Below are positions 1 to 5,318 of a DNA stretch of 5,318 nt, one piece after another. Source of the stretch: Aurantibrevibacter sp041749595 (GTDB lineage Bacteria; Bacteroidota; Bacteroidia; Flavobacteriales; Flavobacteriaceae). Within the stretch, counting starts at the first letter, position 1; every line of letters starts with the position of its first letter. Under the pieces are notes generated by a model that was not told the origin of the DNA, did not search any database, and worked only from the letters and a program-made list of their open reading frames with translations. The translations under genes were made by a program, and so were the position numbers. The stretch covers positions 1 through 5,318 of the forward strand of contig JBGTBA010000108.1 in assembly GCA_041749595.1 (NCBI GenBank), read 5' to 3'.

Positions 1-1
1 A

Positions 2-349
2 ATACAGATACCTCTTTTACCAAAAGCATTAGAAATATTGGAAAGCTATAAAGGGAATAGAAAAAGCGCTTTTAACGGTACTATATTTCCCAAGATTTCA
101 AACCAAAAAATAAATACTTATTTAAAGGAAATTGCAGTTGTATGTGGTATTAGAAAGAATCTGACCTTTCATATTGCTAGACATACCTTTGCCACAACAG
201 TAACCTTAAGTAATGGTATGCCCATTGAAACCGTCTCTAAATTGTTGGGACATTCCAAAATATCGACTACCCAGATTTATGCAAAGGTTATCGAAAGAAA
301 GGTCAGTGATGATATGCAGAGACTTAGGGTTCGATTTAATAATATGTAA
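2..349 (+). CDS. Tyrosine recombinase (phage-type integrase), C-terminal part only
   Basis: This is the catalytic C-terminus of a tyrosine site-specific recombinase, which cuts and rejoins DNA through a covalent phosphotyrosine link. The frame is open from base 2 with no stop, so the gene starts left of the window; a TTG at 38 is in frame but is internal. About 115 residues remain of a family usually near 300-420 residues long. Visible active-site parts are the box II H-x-x-R (HIARHTF, His codon at 170), the second histidine in KLLGHSK (codon at 251) and the nucleophilic tyrosine in TTQIYAKV (codon at 278). The box I arginine and N-terminal DNA-binding domain lie outside. The wording SKLLGHSKISTTQIYAKV is typical of Bacteroidota integrases on conjugative elements, genomic islands and invertible loci, which cannot be told apart here. 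The retained end looks intact. Family assignment is strong; the element it serves is unknown. Confidence 0.93.
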   Translation: MQIPLLPKALEILESYKGNRKSAFNGTIFPKISNQKINTYLKEIAVVCGIRKNLTFHIARHTFATTVTLSNGMPIETVSKLLGHSKISTTQIYAKVIERKVSDDMQRLRVRFNNM

Positions 350-452
350 TGCTAAAAGGAGGGTTATTGAAGATTTTGTGGAGAACTCCGAAATCAGCTA
401 GTTTTAAACAAGACCCATGTTTTATATATAGAGAAATATTGATTATTCAGCG

Positions 453-475
453 TTAATCCGAGTTTCTAGGATTAA
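453..475. repeat. Short inverted repeat (7-bp arms)
   Basis: The arms TTAATCC (453-459) and GGATTAA (469-475) are perfect reverse complements around a 9-base centre. Inside it, AG/CT can pair again around TTT, giving a hairpin with a single mismatch. It lies about 100 bp after the recombinase stop. Neither strand has a T-run behind it, so it is a poor intrinsic terminator. Its role is unknown; a transcript-end stem or recombinase site is possible. Confidence 0.4.
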
Positions 476-512
476 ACACTTTCTGGTCGCTTATAAGTTA
501 TCAACAGTAGCT

Positions 513-536
513 ATAATTTCGGAATATTTCCATTAT
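513..536. repeat. Imperfect inverted repeat
   Basis: GGAA (521-524) and TTCC (528-531) pair around TAT. The outer arms ATAAT (513-517) and ATTAT (532-536) pair as well, with three unpaired bases (TTC) on the left side. It is AT-rich and short, so it may be chance. It is listed because it sits in a cluster of similar repeats. Confidence 0.25.
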
Positions 537-563
537 TGTCTTTGAGAACCATAATATTGTAGC

Positions 564-591
564 AATAAAAGCCCTACTTAAAGAGGTAGGC
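564..591 (-). terminator. Candidate intrinsic terminator of the large leftward gene
   Basis: Read on the minus strand, a 7-bp stem (573-579 with 584-590, one G-T pair) closes a 4-base loop. It is followed at once by a T-rich tail, CTTTTATT, at about 572-565. It lies about 120 bp beyond the stop of the large CDS, in the correct orientation. On the plus strand the stem is not followed by a good T-run, so it would serve mainly the minus-strand gene. The stem is modest in strength. Confidence 0.5.
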
Positions 592-652
592 ATCGTTTGA
601 GAATTCAGGCTAACCCTATATTGTGTAAACTAAATCATTTTTACAAGCCTTA

Positions 653-669
653 ATCATGATCCGCATGAT
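653..669. repeat. Short perfect inverted repeat
   Basis: ATCATG (653-658) and CATGAT (664-669) are perfect 6-bp inverted arms with a 5-base centre, about 40 bp beyond the stop of the large CDS. It could be a protein-binding site, a weak stem or chance. No T-run follows it on either strand. Confidence 0.25.
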
Positions 670-710
670 ACTACAAAACTTTGCCCGAAAACTTTTTCAT
701 AACAGACTTC

Positions 711-3700
711 TTAATTCACTGGAACTTTGTTCAGGGCAACGTCCCCAGTTTTCTTCAGATGATGTATGGTATTTTGAACTTTGCCCTGCAATACATTGCC
801 GTTGACATCTTTTACAGTATAGGAGATAGTCATCACGTCAACGGGCTCAATCCCTTGGAGTAAAAGTTTTAGGGTTTTACCATTATCACTCAACAAAGCC
901 TCACTTATTTCAAGCTTCTTGATATTGTACCTATTTGAACCATATTTACTACTTCTCAGAAGGTCCCAGGTCATTATCTCAAAATTTTCGAGGTTTGAAA
1001 TGCTTCCTTCATCCAGTTCCGAGGCAAAAGTCAGCAGGACCCCATCCGTTTGGGAGGAAAGCTTTACCGGTACGGACAATGATTTGCCAGTATAACGAAG
1101 TCTGTAGAATTCACCGCCTTTCATTGTTTGGGAAGTTCCCCAAGCCGACATCCCACATGCGTACAGATGACCATCTTCAGAGTTAAAGCGACCTCTCATC
1201 ACACCAGACTGAAATTTGACCCCTGGCAAATCAATAACTCCGGCCTGCCGTTGCCCGTTGACCCTTTCGGGTAAAACCAGCTGTATCTTTCCGTAGCCAT
1301 AGGAGAAACTCAGCAAACCCCCGTTCAGAGGACCCCATTTCTCGCTATCTACCCAAAGAAGCTCAGAAGGCGACCTGTCAAATTCCATATCGATCCATAC
1401 CATAGGCTGTTCCATAGCCGTCCGGGTACTGTCTTTAGGCGGTTCATAACCCCACATATTACCATAGAACTTATCTTTACCCTCTATCCAGTTAACACGG
1501 TTCATTGGGTTCCAGTGCCCTTGCTGATCCGTGACAATAAAGCTGCCATCTGGATTAATGCATACTCCGTTGGCAGCTCTAAATCCATTTGCTATTATTT
1601 GAGTATTAGAACCATCTCTGCTTACCTTCAACAAGGTTCCGTGCTGAGGCACTAATGCTTCTCTGGCATGCCGACCACTTTTGGCATAATAGAAATTACC
1701 CTGCCGATCAGTCTGCAAGCCCATAGCAAATTCATGGAAATGATCAGTAACCTGGTGATCACTGTTGAAATTTTCGTAAAAATCCGTTTCTCCGTCGCCA
1801 TTCAGATCTTGAAGTCTTACCAGTTGATCCCGACAAATCACATAGACCTTTTCATCCACTATTTTTATCCCTAAAGGTTGAAACAATCCTGAACCGATTC
1901 GCCTCCAGGTTAATCTCCCAGAACCATCGATAATGCCACTAATAGACCATACATCCCCGTCGGTGGTACAGGCCATGGCTTTATTCTTATCTTTTAGGAA
2001 ATCGATGCCGCTAAGCTTCATTCTGCTTTTCCAGGGGTTGTCAAATGGAGGGGATAGGATGTCCACGGCAATCGGGCCATCCTCATTACCCGTGATGGTA
2101 GTGGTAATCAATTCCTGTGGGTATTTCGCACTGCCACCTTTGGTATATTTCTCAAGCGATTCCGGTGCCCCCGCCTGCTCGGCAAGGGCCTCTAACCCTT
2201 TCACACTAGAATCGGCAATAAAAAGTTTTAGGTTTGCCGCCTGCCCGGGAGGTACCTCCAGAACGACAAATCCATCCTCTTTCTTCAAAGTGCCAACATT
2301 ACCACTAATGGCAACCGCCGTACCAACAGGAGCTATTCTCGTAAGCAGTCTGGACGAGGAAGGACTTATATTTAATGTTCTTGTGAAAACAGTACTGCCA
2401 TTTAATTCTTCCATGCCCAGACTCTCAAGGATCTGTGCGTCGCCAACCGAATAGAAAATGACAATCTTATCTGAGTGATGATAAATTCCCTTATAACGAG
2501 CCCATTTTTTAGGTAAGGGTCCAAATCTTCTACCGTCACGGGCTTTAAACCTAGGGTCATCGAACGATCCATTGGCCGGATTCGCCCATGCAGGGCCTAC
2601 CGGAGTTTCAAAATGCAACTTACCTATGGTTCTAGGATAGGTCTCGTGTTGGTCATTTAGCAATATCCCTTGCCAATCGATAAAACCTTCGCCAGTCCAA
2701 CCGCCGGCTACACGCATGAGATCGTGGTCAAAAATCATCCAGGCTTTCCCATCAGATACGCCTCCGGACCCTTTGTCAAGTCTTACTGCAATTCCTTTGT
2801 ATGCAAAATTATTCTCCAAGTAATTTTCATCCGGATATGGTACCGGGCCTTCAGAGTGAAACCGTTTCGGTCCTGTTTCCGCATCTACCAATTCATAGGT
2901 GTTGATAAAAAAATTTCCATAATCCATGTCTGACCAGGGGTGAAAAGGTTTTGCATCTGGGCCCATGGAGCTTCCCTTAGGCACCTGCGTGAGGTATTCC
3001 GACCCCACATAAAAATACTGCTCCTTATTCCTTTTGTGCACAAAGGCCTCACGGATGTAGTGTATTACATCGTATTTCTCCTTTGGAGTCAATGCCACCT
3101 GTGGCGGCATAGAGGCATACCCTTTGGAAAGTGTTTCATACATGGAATAAGGATCGTTTCCGGCCTTAAAAGATTGCTCCCAAAATTTTAAGGACAACGG
3201 AATGGATCCCTCCATATCGGGAATTCCATGACAATTGATGCAATTCGAATTATAAATTCTTTCCCCCCGGGTAAGCGCTTTTTGATCTAAACTATTAATC
3301 AGACCAATATGGTCCAGATCCGTTTCGGTTTCACCCAGATCCGAATCGGACAGGGTATAGGTTACATCTGGCTTCACATAGATTGATTCTTTTATTTTCG
3401 TCGCAACAATGGGAATTGTTTCCTCCCCCATGTACAGCTCTCCCGTGAAAGTATCATCTACAAATTCCCCTGTAATCAGCAATTCATCCTCCAAGTCCTT
3501 TATGCCTGCTGTAAATGTTGTTCCGTCAAATTTCAAATCACTCAGAGGGGCCTCACCCAAATCCGGTATGGTAATAGTTCCCGTATAGGCGCTACCCTTT
3601 TTAAGGAGGCTCATATTTCCAAATTCATCCAGTATCTGAAATTCCCATTTCCCCTCAAATCGATGATCTGAGGAACAGTAAATAAAAAGTAAAAGTGGGC

Positions 3701-3737
3701 TAAGGAAGAGACAAAGCAAAAATTTTCGTTGATTCAT
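711..3737 (-). CDS. Exported multidomain cytochrome c / DUF6797-like / beta-propeller protein
   Basis: This is a large envelope protein, probably a heme-linked oxidoreductase or binding protein of unknown substrate. I prefer the ATG at 3737 (1,008 residues) because MNQRKF then begins a normal signal peptide; an in-frame ATG at 3770 would add 11 residues. Residues are numbered from the 3770 start. 12-32 is a signal sequence ending FIYC, a poor lipobox, so lipid attachment is uncertain. 37-127 is a small beta-rich domain (GKWEF, YTGTI, FTGEL). 165-245 is a cytochrome c domain with heme motif CINCH (177-181) and likely axial Met221 in SMPP. 275-450 matches the DUF6797 style (HPWSDMDYGNFF, YGNFF through GPLPKKWARYKG). 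560-895 is a propeller like L-sorbosone or PQQ-type sugar dehydrogenases (GDVW, QPLGIKIV, GNFYYAKSG, NGVCINPDG), with a calcium-loop-like DLNGDGETD at 655-663. 898-1006 is a C-terminal beta-sandwich. Similar architectures occur in Planctomycetota and Bacteroidota. The frame is intact. It appears monocistronic, with an IS end just upstream. Confidence 0.85.
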   Translation of the reverse strand: MNQRKFLLCLFLSPLLLFIYCSSDHRFEGKWEFQILDEFGNMSLLKKGSAYTGTITIPDLGEAPLSDLKFDGTTFTAGIKDLEDELLITGEFVDDTFTGELYMGEETIPIVATKIKESIYVKPDVTYTLSDSDLGETETDLDHIGLINSLDQKALTRGERIYNSNCINCHGIPDMEGSIPLSLKFWEQSFKAGNDPYSMYETLSKGYASMPPQVALTPKEKYDVIHYIREAFVHKRNKEQYFYVGSEYLTQVPKGSSMGPDAKPFHPWSDMDYGNFFINTYELVDAETGPKRFHSEGPVPYPDENYLENNFAYKGIAVRLDKGSGGVSDGKAWMIFDHDLMRVAGGWTGEGFIDWQGILLNDQHETYPRTIGKLHFETPVGPAWANPANGSFDDPRFKARDGRRFGPLPKKWARYKGIYHHSDKIVIFYSVGDAQILESLGMEELNGSTVFTRTLNISPSSSRLLTRIAPVGTAVAISGNVGTLKKEDGFVVLEVPPGQAANLKLFIADSSVKGLEALAEQAGAPESLEKYTKGGSAKYPQELITTTITGNEDGPIAVDILSPPFDNPWKSRMKLSGIDFLKDKNKAMACTTDGDVWSISGIIDGSGRLTWRRIGSGLFQPLGIKIVDEKVYVICRDQLVRLQDLNGDGETDFYENFNSDHQVTDHFHEFAMGLQTDRQGNFYYAKSGRHAREALVPQHGTLLKVSRDGSNTQIIANGFRAANGVCINPDGSFIVTDQQGHWNPMNRVNWIEGKDKFYGNMWGYEPPKDSTRTAMEQPMVWIDMEFDRSPSELLWVDSEKWGPLNGGLLSFSYGYGKIQLVLPERVNGQRQAGVIDLPGVKFQSGVMRGRFNSEDGHLYACGMSAWGTSQTMKGGEFYRLRYTGKSLSVPVKLSSQTDGVLLTFASELDEGSISNLENFEIMTWDLLRSSKYGSNRYNIKKLEISEALLSDNGKTLKLLLQGIEPVDVMTISYTVKDVNGNVLQGKVQNTIHHLKKTGDVALNKVPVN

Positions 3738-3787
3738 TAAAGCATGATTTATAAATTGGAGGTTGTGCATTCCATAATTATTATATA
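3738..3787 (-). promoter_or_regulatory. Short upstream region with a possible Bacteroidota -7 element
   Basis: Between the IS5 end and the preferred ATG at 3737 there are only about 50 bp. On the minus strand TAATTATG (3780-3773) matches the Bacteroidota -7 consensus TAnnTTTG at all fixed positions but one. It would start transcription roughly 30 bp before the ATG at 3737. That fits the shorter protein and not the ATG at 3770. I find no convincing -33 TTG; that position falls inside the IS end. No Shine-Dalgarno sequence is seen, as is normal in this phylum. Confidence 0.25.
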
Positions 3788-3804
3788 AGACCGTTGCATA
3801 AGTC
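3788..3804 (-). repeat. Probable right terminal inverted repeat of the IS5 remnant
   Basis: Seen on the plus strand, AGACCGTTGCATAAGTC lies where an IS5-family end is expected, just outside the 3' non-coding part of the transposase gene. It resembles the GC-start, purine-rich terminal repeats of related Bacteroidota elements. The partner repeat is absent from the window, so the pairing cannot be tested. The TA-rich flank (TATATAA) is compatible with a short IS5-type target site. Confidence 0.5.
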
Positions 3805-3831
3805 CCCAGATTTATAATTACAGTCTCGTTG

Positions 3832-3873
3832 ATTTTTATTTTTCAGAGTTTTCAAGACCTTATTTTTATTTTT
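3832..3873. repeat. Two direct copies of a 12-base AT motif
   Basis: ATTTTTATTTTT occurs at 3832-3843 and again at 3862-3873, exactly 30 bp apart, in the 3' non-coding part of the IS5 remnant. This is low-complexity sequence and may have no function. Confidence 0.4.
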
Positions 3874-3928
3874 ACATTTTTTTGGGCTTTTCGAGCCGTA
3901 AAATACTCTTTTTAAGACTCGATTTCTC

Positions 3929-4321
3929 TTAATTTTGAGAATTAGGCGCAATGATCCCTGGACTTCGGTATAAATTATAGCAAATTGCTTCCACAATATT
4001 TTGAGTATGCATTTTGCAAATCCCTTTATATCGAGCAGTTCCTACTTGAAACCGGCGTTTTATTCCTCCAAAGGTCCGTTCTACTTTAAAACGGGTTTTA
4101 CCCACCAATTTATTGAACTTTCTTTCCCAATCAGTCAATGGTTTGTTCTTTTTTACCTTTTTTAAAATATGATTTTTAAGTTTTCTTTTCTTTAAAAGTT
4201 CTTCATTTCTAGCCGATTGATACCCTTTATCCACACTGTCCGCATACGCTTTAGTTACTTCAACTTCTTTCTCATCCTTTCCATCCTCGGTTACTTTATG
4301 ATTTGTTTTTCCGGCTATATT
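3929..4321 (-). pseudogene. IS5-family transposase, 5'-truncated
   Basis: Only the C-terminal ~130 residues of a DDE transposase remain; full-length relatives are about 250-350 residues. The frame runs upstream through AGKTNHKVTEDGKD to a stop at 4322-4324, which belongs to the neighbouring element. There is no credible start, although a GTG at 4234 is in frame. The retained motifs are DKGYQS, carrying the second catalytic aspartate, and RFKVERTFGGIK, carrying the catalytic glutamate. The latter fits the R-(3)-E-(6)-K part of the IS5 signature. The C-terminus ARYKGICKMHTQNIVEAICYNLYRSPGII is characteristic of the family. The first catalytic aspartate and the N-terminal DNA-binding part are lost, so it is inactive. 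The stretch before DKGYQS looks shorter than in typical relatives, hinting at a further internal deletion; this is an inference. Confidence 0.85.
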
Positions 4322-5318
4322 CTAATATTAACAGCATTTTCTTTAAAAAGCCAAAACAAGTCATATGCCTGCGAGGCGCTAAGCCCTCCAACTATCCACT
4401 GCTTAAGCGTGCTTTTTGTCTGCCTTAGTTTATCTGCATACGCAAACCAATTCAGGTAATTTTGCGGGTATTTTGAACTTACACCATTAAAGGGGTCTAA
4501 GAAATCCCTCAATTCTTTATGTTTTTTGTTTACAGCTTGTACGTGAATACTCCTGTCTTTTTTATCTGTATGGTCTTTGGATATGAATGTTTTGTGTTTT
4601 ATACGTGGATTTGATTTAGCATAGGATTTATAGGGAACGTGCGAATCCGTTACCAACACGGTACCTTGGGCCAATTTATTGCCAAAGGCCTTGTCAATCT
4701 CTTGGGAGGTAAGCCGTTTGCTTTCGACTGCTTTTAAAAAAGTTTCACCTTTCCTTTCAACGGCTGTTACCACTTGGACTACGGTAACATCATCCGTCCC
4801 GGTGTTCCTCTTGAAATCTGTTCCTCTTTTTCTTGGTGCCCTTTCCAAATCTCGTGCTCCCTTATGGCTCAAGGCCAACTCTAATTCATCGCTCTCAACC
4901 ACTCCAGATAAGGTTTGGGGGACGAATCTGTCCAATGAACCGAGTATCTTGTGCCGCCAGTCGAAAGAGGTCCGTATGCAGATACCCAATTCTTCGGATA
5001 TGGCCTTGAGCGACATTCCTTTTTCCATACAACGGAGATAACCCTGCCATTTCGATTTCAGTTTTATGTCCCATAAAGGCGTGCCCGTAGTTTCACTGTA
5101 CCACTTATCGCAATACCTGCATTGGTACATCTGGACATTGTTCAGCTTGCCCCGCTTATAGACTTTCGTGTTATGACAATGGGGACAGGGCTTTTTTCCC
5201 CTTGTTGCCAAAACATCCGCTGTGGCCGCATCTATGATCTTTCCCTGTAATTCGTGTTCTTGCAGCAATTCGTCCAGCAAAGCCTGTTGCTGCTCAAAAC
5301 CAAGCCCTGAAAATATCG
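4315..5318 (-). CDS. IS1595-family transposase (N-terminus beyond window)
   Basis: This DDE-type transposase mobilises an IS1595-family element. The frame is open to the right edge (reading IFSGLGFEQQQALLDELLQEH), so the true start lies outside; a TTG at 5280 is internal. Numbered from that TTG: a zinc ribbon with CPHC (32-35) and CRYC (54-57); a helix-turn-helix-like part, LKAISEELGICIRTSFDWRHKI (91-112), in the style of this family; then the RNase H-fold catalytic domain with D131 (VESDE), D212 (LVTDSH) and N251 (HVQAVNKKH). The third residue is Asn in place of Glu, as known for the DDN-type groups of this family. The YPQNYLNWF segment (271-279) and a ~40-residue C-terminal extension ending VNIRI follow. 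The TAG stop directly meets IS5 sequence. It may be intact and active if its N-terminus and both ends survive. Confidence 0.92.
   Translation of the reverse strand, partial: IFSGLGFEQQQALLDELLQEHELQGKIIDAATADVLATRGKKPCPHCHNTKVYKRGKLNNVQMYQCRYCDKWYSETTGTPLWDIKLKSKWQGYLRCMEKGMSLKAISEELGICIRTSFDWRHKILGSLDRFVPQTLSGVVESDELELALSHKGARDLERAPRKRGTDFKRNTGTDDVTVVQVVTAVERKGETFLKAVESKRLTSQEIDKAFGNKLAQGTVLVTDSHVPYKSYAKSNPRIKHKTFISKDHTDKKDRSIHVQAVNKKHKELRDFLDPFNGVSSKYPQNYLNWFAYADKLRQTKSTLKQWIVGGLSASQAYDLFWLFKENAVNIRI
4315..5318 (-). mobile_element. IS1595-family insertion sequence, partial in window
   Basis: The element is inferred from its transposase, which fills the right end of the window. The left terminal repeat and start lie beyond 5318. 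No right terminal repeat can be identified: almost no space exists between the stop codon (4315-4317) and recognisable IS5 coding sequence. Either the end is hidden in the overlap or it was lost. Confidence 0.6.

Larger units (their letters stand above)
350..710. other. Gene-free spacer between recombinase and convergent large CDS
   Basis: This AT-rich stretch of about 360 bp separates two convergent genes. I see no credible coding frame and no tRNA or other RNA gene. It holds four short inverted repeats (near 453-475, 513-536, 573-590 and 653-669). One of these is a likely terminator for the leftward gene. The others are unassigned and could be transcript ends or recombination-site remnants of the neighbouring recombinase. 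Confidence 0.6.
3788..4314 (-). mobile_element. IS5-family insertion sequence, 3' portion only
   Basis: This is the right-hand remnant of an IS5-family element. It contains the transposase C-terminus, about 125 bp of AT-rich 3' non-coding DNA and a terminal-repeat-like end. The left part, including the transposase N-terminus, first catalytic aspartate and left terminal repeat, is missing. The sequence changes to an IS1595-family transposase at about 4314. The exact junction cannot be fixed to better than roughly 10 bp, because the two reading frames overlap there. The element cannot move by itself. Confidence 0.75.

Noticed and set aside
402..630. Possible invertible promoter segment bounded by TTTAAACAA (403-411) and TTGTGTAAA (621-629)
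   Set aside because: The arms match at only 8 of 9 AT-rich positions, no convincing promoter lies between them, and such a match is expected by chance.
1933..2454. A 173-codon plus-strand open frame inside the large gene
   Set aside because: It lies wholly antisense to the propeller and DUF6797-like coding region, which has clear motifs; the plus-strand translation shows no domain and is a shadow.
3885..3897. Hairpin GGCT/AGCC next to a T-run at 3877-3883
   Set aside because: The T-run precedes the stem on the plus strand and becomes an A-run after it on the minus strand, so it is not an intrinsic terminator in either direction.
3781..3996. A 71-codon minus-strand frame running through the IS5 end
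   Set aside because: It overlaps the transposase C-terminus in another frame and continues through AT-rich non-coding DNA and the terminal repeat; the product is low-complexity and lysine/asparagine-rich.
4679..5041. A 120-codon plus-strand open frame opposite the IS1595 transposase
   Set aside because: It overlaps the zinc-ribbon and catalytic parts of a well-recognised transposase on the other strand; no independent motif is seen.
1..5318. CRISPR array, tRNA, rRNA, riboswitch or defence system
   Set aside because: No regularly spaced repeats, cloverleaf sequence, rRNA motif or defence-type protein domain was seen on either strand.

Overview
The window looks like accessory chromosomal DNA of a Bacteroidota bacterium, most likely a flavobacterium. 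The signs are AT-rich non-coding DNA, genes without a clear Shine-Dalgarno sequence, an integrase C-terminus of the style common in that phylum, IS5 and IS1595 insertion sequences, and a large secreted protein of a type shared by Bacteroidota and Planctomycetota. The organism is an inference from sequence style; no rRNA or marker gene is present.

Layout from left to right. (1) Positions 2-349, plus strand: the last ~115 residues of a tyrosine recombinase, cut by the window edge. (2) Positions 350-710: a gene-free AT-rich stretch with four short inverted repeats. One of them reads as an intrinsic terminator for the leftward gene. (3) Positions 711-3737 (or 3770), minus strand: one very large exported protein with a small N-terminal beta domain, a cytochrome c domain (CINCH), a DUF6797-like region, a sorbosone-dehydrogenase-like beta-propeller and a C-terminal beta-sandwich. 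(4) About 3788-4314, minus strand: the 3' half of an IS5-family element, with a terminal-repeat-like end at 3788-3804 lying just upstream of the large gene. (5) 4315-5318, minus strand: an IS1595-family transposase, nearly complete but cut at its N-terminus by the window edge. It directly abuts the broken IS5 copy.

How the parts relate: only the 1,000-residue protein looks like a metabolic gene. It probably sits in the cell envelope and couples a heme to a propeller domain of unknown substrate. On both sides it is bordered by mobility genes (recombinase on the left, stacked insertion sequences on the right), so it is probably in a variable part of the genome. The IS5 end has replaced whatever stood 50 bp or more upstream of it, so its expression may depend on a junction promoter. 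I see no CRISPR array, tRNA, rRNA, toxin-antitoxin pair or convincing new system. The most unusual content is the multidomain heme protein and the IS junctions around it.
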